NCBI RefSeq assembly: GCF_013177735.1
Contig: NZ_WOEZ01000019.1
Location: forward strand, 17,368-81,367
From: Paraburkholderia elongata
Lineage (GTDB): Bacteria; Pseudomonadota; Gammaproteobacteria; Burkholderiales; Burkholderiaceae
DNA length: 64,000 bases
Direction of reading: 5' to 3'
In this document: one piece after another, positions 1 through 8,219 of the stretch
Position numbering within the stretch: the stretch's first letter is position 1
How the letters are laid out: each line of letters opens with the position of its first letter
The notes under the pieces: model-generated
What the model was told of the DNA's origin: nothing
Databases searched by the model: none
The model's input: the letters and a program-made list of their open reading frames with translations, nothing else
Program-made: the position numbers and the translations under genes

Positions 1-2
1 TC

Positions 3-518
3 ACGGGACAGTACAGCTTTGCGCTTGGCCGCGCCGGTCAGCGGGAAGAGGGCATTGCCGCCGTAGTGCGCGCGCTGGTTCAGTGCGACGAAACCGGCGA
101 CCATTGGTATGCCAGCGAACTCAGGCGCATCCACGGCGAACTGCTGCTGATGGAGCCGACGGGCGCGTCCCCGTCCAAAGCAATGGCAAGGGATGCAGAG
201 GCGTGTCTGGTCGTTGCGTTGGAGGAGTCGCTGATGCAAGGCTGCCGCACGCTGCAATTGCGGGCCGCGACCAGCCTCGGCCGGCTTTGGCACGCGCAAG
301 GCCAAAGTGCGGAGGCTGCACAGCTCCTGAAGTCGGCCTGTTCGAGACTGACCGAGGGTCTCGACTGGGACGATTTCAAAGCCGCTACCCATTTGCTGCA
401 GATCACGGCTGCGGCCAGCGAGCAGGCCATTGCTTCCGCCAACGTTCCGGCCGCTGCACCTGCCGTGGCGGGTTCTTCCGACGCGCCGCCAGACGCAAGA
501 ATCAGCGAATGCGGTTAG
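3..518 (+). CDS. C-terminal part of a regulatory ATPase/adenylate-cyclase-like protein (5' end outside window)
   Basis: The reading frame is open from the window edge, so only the last ~171 residues are visible. The motif YASELRRIHGELLL and the following helical repeats (ARDAEACLVVALEESLMQGCRTLQLRAA is the typical pattern, residues 45-75) match the TPR-like C-terminal domain of large bacterial winged-helix or cyclase proteins that carry a central NB-ARC-type ATPase. The alanine- and proline-rich last 40 residues look like a non-conserved tail. The N-terminal effector domain cannot be seen, so whether it is a transcription regulator or a cyclase is open. The family assignment is from pattern recognition only. 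Confidence 0.7.
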   Translation, partial: TGQYSFALGRAGQREEGIAAVVRALVQCDETGDHWYASELRRIHGELLLMEPTGASPSKAMARDAEACLVVALEESLMQGCRTLQLRAATSLGRLWHAQGQSAEAAQLLKSACSRLTEGLDWDDFKAATHLLQITAAASEQAIASANVPAAAPAVAGSSDAPPDARISECG

Positions 519-610
519 GCGGCATTCATCTGGATCAGATTCCCGCCGGGGTCAAGCTCGCGACGGGCATGACCTGCACGGTGACGCTGCGGCCGCAGCG
601 TGGCCATTGA
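511..610 (+). pseudogene. Remnant of an HlyD-type secretion/efflux adaptor C-terminus
   Basis: In a different frame from the upstream gene, the last ~30 codons before the stop at 608-610 read DQIPAGVKLATGMTCTVTL, the usual closing beta-barrel of HlyD-family membrane fusion proteins. Nothing upstream in this frame is recognisable as the rest of the family. It is therefore likely a leftover 3' end fused by deletion to the preceding gene. The short length makes this a tentative call. Confidence 0.45.
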
Positions 611-807
611 CCATTGATCTGACGACGGCGCACAAGGCACCACAAATTGAGTGCATGAACGCCGAAACCGTGCGAATTCGAAAACACCGCGAGCGCAACC
701 GGTTCAAAGTAGTGGGCAGCGCGACATGGGCACGCCACACCACAGGCGCCCCCATCTTGGTGTAATTTATCGTTTTGAAACCAACGCAATTCTTGGAGAA
801 AATTATC

Positions 808-1245
808 ATGAAGGCAAAGTGGGCACTTGTATTTCTAGCCACGTCGGCGTTTGGTGCGGTGTGCCAGTCGGCAAGCGCACAGGTCGCGGGCACGCAGACC
901 ATCGGCGTCAGCGTGGAGGAGTCGCAGCTCATCGTCGAAGGCTGGAGTACCAAGAAGAGCCTGCTGGGCAAGAGCATCTATAACGACAGTGGTGAGAAAG
1001 TCGGGGTACTCCACGACATCATCATCGCGCCGGATAACGCCGCGTCGTTCGCGATCGTGGCGGCTCATCAGTTTCTCGGCGTGTCCCAGCACGACGTGGC
1101 GATTCCGATGTCGCAACTGGACTATGTGAATGGCAAGCTCGTGTGGGCGGGCGCCACGCGCGACGCGGTCAAGTCGATTCCAGCTTTTCAGTATGCGAAG
1201 GTCCGCGTCATTCCCGTGGCGCGCAAGGACTACGGTCAGCACTGA
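808..1245 (+). CDS. Secreted PRC-barrel domain protein
   Basis: The product is about 145 residues. Residues 1-24 form a signal peptide (positive n-region MKAKW, hydrophobic core, AxA-type cleavage near QSASAQ). The mature part, about residues 50-130, has the PRC-barrel pattern (SIYNDSGEKVGVLHDIIIAP, then FAIVAAHQFLG and VAIPMSQL). PRC-barrel proteins are small beta-barrels of mostly unknown role, often exported in Burkholderia. The ATG at 808 is chosen over an upstream ATG at 775 because it starts the signal peptide and has a GGAGA ribosome site 9 bases upstream. It appears monocistronic. Confidence 0.85.
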   Translation: MKAKWALVFLATSAFGAVCQSASAQVAGTQTIGVSVEESQLIVEGWSTKKSLLGKSIYNDSGEKVGVLHDIIIAPDNAASFAIVAAHQFLGVSQHDVAIPMSQLDYVNGKLVWAGATRDAVKSIPAFQYAKVRVIPVARKDYGQH

Positions 1246-1547
1246 CGGATGCGCTTGCGCGGCGGCCGGGGGCGGTAGCCGCGCAGCCGTGATTTTGGAA
1301 CGATTAAGGAAAAATAAGTACCGCCCTTGACGTGGGCCCGCGCATGATCACATTCAGCTTAAAAGCTATCGGTCACCGGTAGGTCTGAGTGTCATGCGCG
1401 CTGACAGCCATCCTGGCCGTCATCCAGATGGACAGGCTTCCGGTATTCGTCAATGAACGCCGTTTCGAACGCCTATGTCCACGCCTGTCTGTTCCCTTTC
1501 GACCAACTTGGCCAATTGCCGGCTGCCGGCCTGTTGATCCGCCCGCC
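1246..1547. other. Intergenic region with no recognisable gene
   Basis: This 302-base stretch between the PRC-barrel gene and the histidine kinase holds no convincing reading frame. The upstream part is very GC-rich just after the PRC-barrel stop, and a more AT-rich patch near 1296-1370 could contain the kinase promoter, but no box is clear enough to call. Confidence 0.5.
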
Positions 1548-2672
1548 ATGAAAAATTGCCGACGCGCTTCCCCCCCGGTGCGTCCCGACGTCCGCGTCGT
1601 GTCGACGCTCGCCGCCGTGATCGCGCTCGCCGTGTTCGGGATCGCCGCGCTGACCTCTCTTGACATCGCGGCAGCCGTGTTCTATGGGGTGGTGGTCTTG
1701 CTGGTCGCCTCGGCCGGCAACCGGCCGGCCACGATCGCGGCCGCGTGGGGCTGTGTGGCGCTGATGTTGCTCGGCTTCATGATCTCGCACAATGGCGCTT
1801 ATTCTGGCGGCGCGATTGCGCGGTGCGCGGTGAGCCTGCTGGCGATCGCCACCACATCGAGACTGGCATTGAGAAACATGGCTGCGACGGCGATGTTGCA
1901 CGAACAGGTAGAAATGCTCAATCTCGCTCAGGAAGCGCTCGCGCGCTCCACCGCGGAACTTGCTCACGTCACGCGCATCACCATGCTCGGCGAGATGGCT
2001 GCTTCGGTTGCGCACGAGGTTACGCAGCCGATCGCGGCTATCGTGACGTGCGGCGCTGCCGCGTTGCGCTGGCTGAACCGTCCTGCACCGGAGATCGACG
2101 AAGCGGCGCAATCTGTCACGCAGATGATCCGCGATGCGAAGCGCGCGGACGAGGTCATTCAGCGGATCCGTTCAATGGCCAAAAAGCGCGACCGTCTTCC
2201 GGCTACGGTCGATCTGAATGGGATCGTCGGCGAATCGATCGAACTGGTGCGGCTCGAACTCGAGCGCCATCGCGTCGAGCTGAAAAGCGACCTCGCGGCG
2301 CCCCCGCCCACGGCGTGCTGCGATCGTGTGCAACTACAGCAGGTACTCATCAACCTGATCATGAACAGCGTCCAGGCCATGGCCGATGTGACCGGGCCGC
2401 GCAAGCTCCGGATCGCCACGCGCCGGTTCGACCACGAGCATGTGCAGGTGATCGTGCAGGATTCAGGCACGGGGATCAGCGAGGAAAACAGCGGCCATTT
2501 GTTCAATGCGTTTTTTACGACCAAAGCCGAGGGCATGGGTATGGGGTTGTCGATCTGCCGTTCGATCGTTGAGGCACACGGCGGCCGTATCTGGGCCGAG
2601 TCGCCGGCAGCAGGCGGCGCGGTGCTGCAGTTCATTCTGCCCGTTGATGAAGGGAGATGTCATGAGCAGTGA
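1548..2672 (+). CDS. Membrane sensor histidine kinase
   Basis: The ~374-residue product has about four N-terminal hydrophobic segments (roughly residues 17-36, 38-55, 60-80 and 88-104), a short coiled linker, a HisKA box with the phosphoacceptor in ASVAHEVTQPIAAI (His near residue 156), and a HATPase domain with N box (LINLIMNSVQAM), G1 (DSGTGIS) and G2 (GMGMGLSICRSIVEAHGG). There is no PAS or large periplasmic domain, so the signal is probably membrane- or cofactor-related (inference). An upstream ATG at 1389 would add 53 uncharacteristic residues, so 1548 is preferred. The stop overlaps the next regulator's start by 11 bases, so the pair is translationally coupled. Confidence 0.88.
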   Translation: MKNCRRASPPVRPDVRVVSTLAAVIALAVFGIAALTSLDIAAAVFYGVVVLLVASAGNRPATIAAAWGCVALMLLGFMISHNGAYSGGAIARCAVSLLAIATTSRLALRNMAATAMLHEQVEMLNLAQEALARSTAELAHVTRITMLGEMAASVAHEVTQPIAAIVTCGAAALRWLNRPAPEIDEAAQSVTQMIRDAKRADEVIQRIRSMAKKRDRLPATVDLNGIVGESIELVRLELERHRVELKSDLAAPPPTACCDRVQLQQVLINLIMNSVQAMADVTGPRKLRIATRRFDHEHVQVIVQDSGTGISEENSGHLFNAFFTTKAEGMGMGLSICRSIVEAHGGRIWAESPAAGGAVLQFILPVDEGRCHEQ

Positions 2673-3348
2673 TGTGCGTAGCAATGCCGGCAGCGACGCG
2701 GGCTGCACCATGGTCTATGTCGTGGATGACGACGAGTCGATGCGCGAAGCCGTCAGCATGTTGCTGCGTTCGGTCGGGCTCGGTGTCGAAACCTTCGGCT
2801 CCGCGCAGGAATTCCTCGCCTACGACATGCCGGACGTGCCGAGTTGTCTGATCCTCGACGTTCGCCTCAAAGGTCAAAGCGGGCTCGCGGTGCAGGAACA
2901 GATCGCGGCAAGTCAACTCGGTTTGCCGATCGTCTTCATGACCGCGCACGGCGATATAGCCATGACAGTCAAAGCCATGAAGGCCGGCGCGAAGGATTTT
3001 CTGGCCAAGCCGTTTCGTGACCAGGACATGCTCGACGCTGTCGCGCATGCGCTGGCGAGCGACGAGGAGCGGCGCGAGGCCAGCCGGTCCGTCGCGGATC
3101 TGCGGCGTTGCTACGAATCGTTGACCGCGCGCGAGCGCGAAGTCATGGCCTTCGTTGTGGCCGGGCTGATGAACAAGCAGATTGCGGGTGAAATGGGTCT
3201 GAGCGAAATCACCGTCAAGATTCATCGCGGCCAGGCGATGCGCAAGATGGGTGCTCGTTCGCTCGCCGACTTCGTGCTGAAGGCGGAGGCGCTTGGTATC
3301 AAGCCGCCGCGGGGCATGGCGACGCCGGCGCGCAATTCGCGTACCTGA
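2662..3348 (+). CDS. FixJ/TodT-type response regulator
   Basis: The 228-residue protein has an N-terminal receiver domain (acid pocket VVDDDES, phospho-acceptor Asp in LILDVRLKG, switch Thr in FMTAHGD, Lys in LAKPF) and a C-terminal LuxR-type HTH (SLTAREREVMAF, then LSEITVKIHRG). It is the cognate regulator of the overlapping histidine kinase. The ~18 residue N-terminal extension and the basic tail are not conserved features. Targets are not evident, but a three-fold 9-bp repeat follows 73 bases after the stop. Confidence 0.9.
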   Translation: MSSDVRSNAGSDAGCTMVYVVDDDESMREAVSMLLRSVGLGVETFGSAQEFLAYDMPDVPSCLILDVRLKGQSGLAVQEQIAASQLGLPIVFMTAHGDIAMTVKAMKAGAKDFLAKPFRDQDMLDAVAHALASDEERREASRSVADLRRCYESLTAREREVMAFVVAGLMNKQIAGEMGLSEITVKIHRGQAMRKMGARSLADFVLKAEALGIKPPRGMATPARNSRT

Positions 3349-3718
3349 GCATCGTGCGGGACGGTCTGTTGTTGGTGCGTGGTTCACGCGGTCATGATGG
3401 GTATCGATCTCATACCTTCGTATAGGTCGTACTGGTCCTATAGGTCGCTCACCGCTTCTGGCAAAAGAACCGTTTCTATCCTGTCTCTGTCTTGTCTCAA
3501 CCCGACATGCTCTGGCGCTCGCCGCGGCCAGGCGGGGTGGCGTGCTGTCCGCATCTTTTGCGGCGTGACTAAACCTGGATATGAGTCGACCCAACCATTG
3601 GTCATGGCGAGCAACCGTATGTAGGGCTAGTTGCAGTATTTCCAGTGCGATACCTTGGAAGCATCACAGTGCCGGATCAACCGGGCACCGTCTCACCACT
3701 CAATCGGATGACCAGATC
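3349..3718. other. Intergenic region upstream of the AraC regulator
   Basis: This 370-base stretch separates the response-regulator gene from the AraC-type gene. Reading frames in it have no recognisable protein content. Its one distinctive element is the short tandem repeat at 3421-3447, reported separately. Confidence 0.5.
3421..3447. repeat. Three tandem 9-bp units, consensus TAYWGGTCS
   Basis: The three units are TATAGGTCG, TACTGGTCC and TATAGGTCG, with GGTC recurring exactly every 9 bases. Regularly phased short direct repeats are typical of iterated binding sites, for example for a NarL/FixJ or AraC regulator, both of which are encoded next to it. Binding is inference. Confidence 0.5.
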
Positions 3719-4666
3719 ATGATCAGCTCGTTGACTTTGCCCGCTGCGCACGTCGTCCAGAGGAGCCGGGGCAGCGCGATCGCCGTGGAGCATCAATGGC
3801 GTGCCCCCGGCGACGATCACGCCAACGCGCGGCAGCGAAGCAATATTCTCGTGTCGCGCTGGACCCGTAACGATGCCCAGCCGCTGGAGGTCGTCAATCC
3901 GGGTAGCGCCGCGCTCCATTGCGTCGCCATGAACCTGAAGTGCACATCGCTGACGTTCGTTCACGCTGGCGGGACGCTCGTGCGCGGTCGGGTGACGGCG
4001 GGCGCGGTGCAGATCACCGCACCGGAGGTACCGTGCAGCGCCGTGTTCGAGTCGCCGGGCGACGTACTGCATCTTTTCGTCTCCCAGCAGGTGCTAGGCG
4101 AATGCTTCGAGGACCTGTTCGGCCGCCCGCATGCGGGCGATATCCGTATCGACGATCCGAAGCTCGTGCGCGACCCTGCGCTCGAACGACTCGGTCAGGC
4201 GCTTGCCGTGTCGCAGTCTGACGACGCCGCGCTCGGCAAAGTCTTCACCGACAGCGTCAGTCTCGCAATCGTATCGCGCATGATCGCACGTCACTTCACG
4301 GTTGCGGAACGGCAGACCCGCGAAGCGAGTGCATTGCCGTCATGGCGGCTCAGCCGCGCGATGGAATACGTCGACGCGCACCTGTCCGAGTCGATCGGGC
4401 TTGCGGACATCGCCGGCAGCGCGGGGCTGACCCGCATGCATTTCGCTTCGCAGTTCCGTCGCGCGACCGGCATGCGACCGCACGAATACCTGTTGCGACG
4501 TCGGATCGAACGCGCACAGCATCTTCTAGTCGAGTCGAGACACAACGTGCTCGACGTTGCACTGAGCTGCGGCTTCCGATCGCAGGCTCACTTTACGACG
4601 GTGTTCAAACGCCTCGTAGGAGAAACCCCTTATTGCTGGAGGATGAAAGCGAATGTCGATCGCTAA
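3719..4666 (+). CDS. AraC-family transcriptional regulator
   Basis: The ~315-residue protein has a non-specific N-terminal sensing domain (residues 1-200) and a C-terminal double HTH of AraC type (residues ~215-310: SIGLADIAGSAGLTRMHFAS, then MRPHEYLLRRRIERAQHLL and VALSCGFRSQAHFTTVFKR). The AraC signature around the second HTH is complete. The ATG at 3719 is chosen because the alternative at 3581 adds unrelated residues. The small gene at 4653 overlaps its end, suggesting coupling. Confidence 0.88.
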   Translation: MISSLTLPAAHVVQRSRGSAIAVEHQWRAPGDDHANARQRSNILVSRWTRNDAQPLEVVNPGSAALHCVAMNLKCTSLTFVHAGGTLVRGRVTAGAVQITAPEVPCSAVFESPGDVLHLFVSQQVLGECFEDLFGRPHAGDIRIDDPKLVRDPALERLGQALAVSQSDDAALGKVFTDSVSLAIVSRMIARHFTVAERQTREASALPSWRLSRAMEYVDAHLSESIGLADIAGSAGLTRMHFASQFRRATGMRPHEYLLRRRIERAQHLLVESRHNVLDVALSCGFRSQAHFTTVFKRLVGETPYCWRMKANVDR

Positions 4667-4907
4667 ACAGATTCACGCGTTTCTGGAAGTCAGCGAAACA
4701 TTCTTGCGGCAGTCCGGAACCGGGCTAGTCAATGACGAATTGTCATCGCTGGAAGGCGTGGGAAGTGCTCGCGATGCCCGGACGCTGATGGCATGCGTAC
4801 TGCTCAACTGGAAGACTTCAGCCAATGGCGGAAACGGCGGGGGTAACAGTGGCGGAAGCGGCCACGGCCACGGTGCCATCCCGGCGCGCGTACAGGACAG
4901 CGCTTGA
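4653..4907 (+). CDS. Small hypothetical protein with Gly/Ser/His-rich C-terminal tail
   Basis: The 84-residue frame starts inside the end of the AraC gene (14-base overlap) and has a GGAGG ribosome site 10 bases upstream. Residues 1-55 look helical (QIHAFLEVSETFLRQ, DARTLMACVLLNW), and residues 57-74 are a low-complexity run of Gly, Asn, Ser and His. No family was recognised. Overlap coupling and a good ribosome site favour a real gene; the low-complexity end is a reason for caution. Confidence 0.5.
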   Translation: MSIAKQIHAFLEVSETFLRQSGTGLVNDELSSLEGVGSARDARTLMACVLLNWKTSANGGNGGGNSGGSGHGHGAIPARVQDSA

Positions 4908-5004
4908 GCAGCGCAACCGGACGCCCTGCCAGCCGTGCTGGATTGGCAGCCTCTCCAGAGCCACCTCGATGATCAACCGGACTATCCGAAACAGGAGTGC
5001 AATC

Positions 5005-5418
5005 ATGCAGGCGAATGCGAATTTCACCGATCCCTGGATGCAAACCCTCGGTTTGCTGTCCGTCCTGTCCGGTGACACCGACTCCGGCGTCAACGACCTG
5101 GCAGCGGCCGTCTCCCAGAACGGCCGCAAGAACTGCGATCTGCCGGTCATGGGAAAACGCTTTGAAGTCCAGGTGCATGTGATCGACCGGCCGTCGCAGT
5201 CGACCGCGACGGTCATATGGCGCGACCCGACCCGCTGTTCCTATGGCGATCAGATCTGGCACGCAAGCCGCGCGCGCTTGGCCGGCGTGTGCGCCATGAG
5301 CGGACGCGCGATCCAGCCGGGCGACGCGATCTACAAGCCCCGTCCCTGCCGTCCCGCGCCGCTCAACACGGGTGCGATGATTCTGCGCACCGTACTAGAC
5401 AATGCCGTCGCGCTCTGA
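5005..5418 (+). CDS. DUF3331 domain protein
   Basis: The 137-residue product carries the DUF3331 pattern typical of Burkholderia and relatives (VIDRPSQSTATVIWRDPTRC, then CAMSGRAIQPGDAIYKPR). The spaced cysteines and the treble-clef-like arrangement suggest metal binding, but the family has no established function. The ATG at 5005 has an AGGAG site 5-10 bases upstream and is preferred over an upstream ATG at 4825. A strong terminator hairpin directly follows the gene. Confidence 0.85.
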   Translation: MQANANFTDPWMQTLGLLSVLSGDTDSGVNDLAAAVSQNGRKNCDLPVMGKRFEVQVHVIDRPSQSTATVIWRDPTRCSYGDQIWHASRARLAGVCAMSGRAIQPGDAIYKPRPCRPAPLNTGAMILRTVLDNAVAL

Positions 5419-5419
5419 T

Positions 5420-5450
5420 GCAGCAAAGCCGACTAAGTCGGCTTTGCTGC
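5420..5450. terminator. Bidirectional terminator hairpin between DUF3331 gene and cydB
   Basis: Bases 5420-5433 and 5437-5450 form a perfect 14-bp stem with a 3-base loop (TAA). It begins at the DUF3331 stop and lies 39 bases beyond the end of the convergent cydB gene. There is no long T-tract, but the stem contains A-rich/T-rich blocks in both orientations, so termination from both sides is plausible. Confidence 0.75.
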
Positions 5451-5488
5451 AAAGGACCAGGCTGGACTTCGTGTACTCAATGCGTTGT

Positions 5489-6478
5489 TCACTCACCCGC
5501 GTGTGAACCGGTCAGCACTTTGCCGCGGAAGATGTAGTACTGGTAGAGGTTGTAGCCGATCATCACCGGAAAGATGAGTCCGATCCCGATCAGCATGAAC
5601 ACGAGTGTCGACGAATCGGATGCCGCTTCGACGATGCCGAGCTTGCCCGGAATGAAGTCGGGAAAGAGGCTGACCGCGAGACCAACGAACGACACGCCGA
5701 ACAGGGCGACCGACGCGCGGAACGGCCCGCGCGAGCGTCCCATACTCAGCGAACCTATGACGTAGGCGAATGCGAACGCCGCAGCCGCACCGAGCCCAAT
5801 CAGCAGATGAAGCACGCCGGGCTGGGTCCAGCGGTCGTGGCCGACGGCGCTGATGAACCAGGTCGCGGCGGTCAGCAGCGCGGCCGCGGCGACCGTGATG
5901 AAGGCGCTCAGCAGCGCGATCCGGCGCGCCCATTGTTCGAGCGATCCCACGGTCTTATTGACGAGGTAGGTCGAACCTAGCAGTGAATAGCCGGCCACCA
6001 CGCCGACCGCTGAAACGGCGACGAACACGCCGCTCAGTTCGCCCGGCAACAGTCCCGTGATGACCTTGCCGAGCACCACGCCCTGGGCGATAGCGGCGAT
6101 CAGACTGCCGATACCGAACGCCTTGTCCCACAGTGGACCGTGCGCCACGCTATGGCGGAATTCGATGGCGGCGCCGCGCATGATCAGACCCGCGATGAGC
6201 GCCATGACGGGCAGATACAGATCCTGCAGAAGCATTGCATACGCCTCGGGGAACGCCCCGAAAAGTGCACCGCCGAGCACGACGAGCCACGTTTCGTTGG
6301 CGTCCCAGACGTGGCCGATCGTCTGCACCATCACGTCGTGATCTTCGCGGCGTTTGCGTAGCAGGCTGAGTATGCCGATGCCGAGGTCGAAGCCGTCGGT
6401 GACGACGTAGAACACCAGCATCAGGCCGATCAAACCGAACCAGGTGAATGCGAGCGTCGTGTGAATCGAGTTGTCCAT
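5489..6478 (-). CDS. cydB: Cytochrome bd-type quinol oxidase subunit II
   Basis: The 329-residue integral membrane protein has the CydB N-terminal signature (VFYVVTDGFDLGIGIL, then HVWDANETWLVVLGGALFGAFP) and about eight to nine hydrophobic segments. It is the second subunit of the inner-membrane quinol:oxygen oxidoreductase that reduces O2 to water without pumping through a heme-copper site. It lies 25 bases downstream of cydA in one operon. No cydX-like small gene was found after it. Length and motifs are normal for the cyanide-insensitive (CioB) branch. Confidence 0.95.
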   Translation of the reverse strand: MDNSIHTTLAFTWFGLIGLMLVFYVVTDGFDLGIGILSLLRKRREDHDVMVQTIGHVWDANETWLVVLGGALFGAFPEAYAMLLQDLYLPVMALIAGLIMRGAAIEFRHSVAHGPLWDKAFGIGSLIAAIAQGVVLGKVITGLLPGELSGVFVAVSAVGVVAGYSLLGSTYLVNKTVGSLEQWARRIALLSAFITVAAAALLTAATWFISAVGHDRWTQPGVLHLLIGLGAAAAFAFAYVIGSLSMGRSRGPFRASVALFGVSFVGLAVSLFPDFIPGKLGIVEAASDSSTLVFMLIGIGLIFPVMIGYNLYQYYIFRGKVLTGSHAGE

Positions 6479-6503
6479 GAGATTTCCTCGTAACGGGAAT
6501 GGG

Positions 6504-7901
6504 TTAGTACCCGGTGACGGCCGCCGCTGCTTCAGCTTTGACTGGCGCGGGCGGAGTCAACGTGAGATCGGGACCGGTGCGCAGCCAGTTGCGCGCGAGC
6601 ACGAAGAAGGTGAGCAGCAGCACCACGTATAAGGCAAAGAACATCACCATGCTCAGGGTCACCGACGAGGGCGCCACGCTCGACACAGCGTCTTTCGTGC
6701 GTAGCAGCCCGTAGACGATCCAAGGCTGGCGGCCTACCTCGCGCACGATCCAGCCGGCCTCGACCGCCGCATAGGGCAGGGGAATGCACAGTACCCATGC
6801 GAGCAGCAGCTTGCGTTGAGCGAGCAGGCGCTCGAGGTTGCCGCGCGTCTTGCGCAGCACGTATGCAGTCCAGAACGCCAGTGCCATGAACGCGAAACCA
6901 ATGCCGGCCATTACACGGAACGCGTAATACAGCAGCGGAATCATCGGCGGCTGGTCGGCCGGCGGGAAGTCGGTGAGGCCTTTGACCTGGCCGTGCAGCG
7001 TATGGGTGCTGAGAATGCTCAGCATGCCCGGCACTTCAATCGACCAGTCGTTGCGCTGCGCCTTCTGGTTTGGCCACGCGAGCAGCGACCATGACGCACC
7101 GGTGCCAGGCTTGTTCGTGATCCAGTTCCCCTCGATCGCCGCGCCCTTTGCCGGCTGGGTCTTGAACACGCTGCCGCCGCTCGAATCGCCGAGCCAGATC
7201 TGGATCGGCGCGGCGAATACGAGCACCAGCAGCGCAATCTTGAACGAGCGGGCGAAGAATTCCGGATTGCGGCGTTTGAACAGATTCCATGCGGAAATGC
7301 CGGCGATCACGAACATGCCGGTTTCGATCGCCGCGACCCACATGTGCGTGACGCCCCAGACCGTATCCGGATTGAAGATCGCGGCGGCGTAGTCGGTCAC
7401 GACGATCTTGCCGTTCTCGACCGTAATGCCTGCCGGCGTCTGCATCCACGAATTGGCGACCATGATCCAGAACGCGGAGATGCTGGAGCCCAGCGCGACC
7501 ATCGAGGTGGCGAAGAGATGCACGCCGCGCGGCACGCGTCCCCAGCCGAGCAGCATCACGCCGATGAAGCCCGCTTCGAGCATAAAAGCCATCGCGCCTT
7601 CGAAGCCGAGGATGTCGCCGAAGAACTGTCCGCCGTAACGGGAAAAACCGGCCCAGTTGGTGCCGAACTGAAACTCCATCGGGATGCCGCTGACCACGCC
7701 CACCGCGAAGTTCAGCGCCAGCAGCTTGCTCCAGAAGCGCGCCTGCCGGTAGTAGTCGATGTTGCCGGTGCGCAGCCACAACACTTCGATCAGTACGAGG
7801 AAGGCCGAAAGACTGATGGTCAGAATCGGCCACATGATGTGGAAAATCGCTGTCATTGCGAACTGGGCGCGTGACAGATCGAGGACGTCACTGAGATGCA
7901 T
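6504..7901 (-). CDS. cydA: Cytochrome bd-type quinol oxidase subunit I (short Q-loop, CioA-like)
   Basis: The 465-residue subunit carries the heme-ligand and quinol-site context of CydA (LDLSRAQFAMTAIFHIMWP at the N-terminus with the heme His, GWIVREVGRQPWIVYGLLRT near residue 370). Its length indicates the short Q-loop form found in cyanide-insensitive oxidases. It holds hemes b558, b595 and d and oxidises quinol at the periplasmic face. It precedes cydB in a two-gene operon. An FNR/Anr-like site lies about 40 bases upstream of the start, which would fit induction at low oxygen (inference). Confidence 0.95.
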   Translation of the reverse strand: MHLSDVLDLSRAQFAMTAIFHIMWPILTISLSAFLVLIEVLWLRTGNIDYYRQARFWSKLLALNFAVGVVSGIPMEFQFGTNWAGFSRYGGQFFGDILGFEGAMAFMLEAGFIGVMLLGWGRVPRGVHLFATSMVALGSSISAFWIMVANSWMQTPAGITVENGKIVVTDYAAAIFNPDTVWGVTHMWVAAIETGMFVIAGISAWNLFKRRNPEFFARSFKIALLVLVFAAPIQIWLGDSSGGSVFKTQPAKGAAIEGNWITNKPGTGASWSLLAWPNQKAQRNDWSIEVPGMLSILSTHTLHGQVKGLTDFPPADQPPMIPLLYYAFRVMAGIGFAFMALAFWTAYVLRKTRGNLERLLAQRKLLLAWVLCIPLPYAAVEAGWIVREVGRQPWIVYGLLRTKDAVSSVAPSSVTLSMVMFFALYVVLLLTFFVLARNWLRTGPDLTLTPPAPVKAEAAAAVTGY

Positions 7902-8219
7902 GAGGAACTCCCGCGGTTTGAAGCGTGACCTGACGTTCGTTGAGGAACATCAGGTGAAAGCATGGCTCGCCGTCGAGCACGGCTCTTGTTCAAATGCCCG
8001 CCCGTTTCGTATTCGCACGCCGCTTGCTGCGCGCGCCGAACGCGCCTCCTTACGCGCCGTGCGTTTTGTAAACCGCGAAGGCGATCTGACAAGAGCGGCG
8101 GATCACGTCGCCGAATAATGTTTTCAACGCGGAGCGGCTGCATGAAGGTAGGCGGCAGGGTCCCCGCGGTCCTCGCGTCAGAACGAGTCAGATTCCGAGA
8201 AGAAACCTGGAGAACCATC
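7902..8219. other. Divergent intergenic region between cydA and a small membrane-protein gene
   Basis: This 318-base stretch has no recognised gene. It must hold the cydA promoter on the minus strand and the promoter of the gene at 8220 on the plus strand. The only site that stands out is the Anr-like dyad at 7940-7953. Confidence 0.55.
7940..7953 (-). promoter_or_regulatory. Candidate FNR/Anr box upstream of cydAB
   Basis: The sequence TTGAGGAACATCAG matches the FNR/Anr consensus TTGAT-N4-ATCAA at 8 of 10 positions. It is centred about 45 bases upstream of the cydA start. Anr control of cio/cyd oxidases is known in related bacteria; operation here is inference. Confidence 0.4.
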
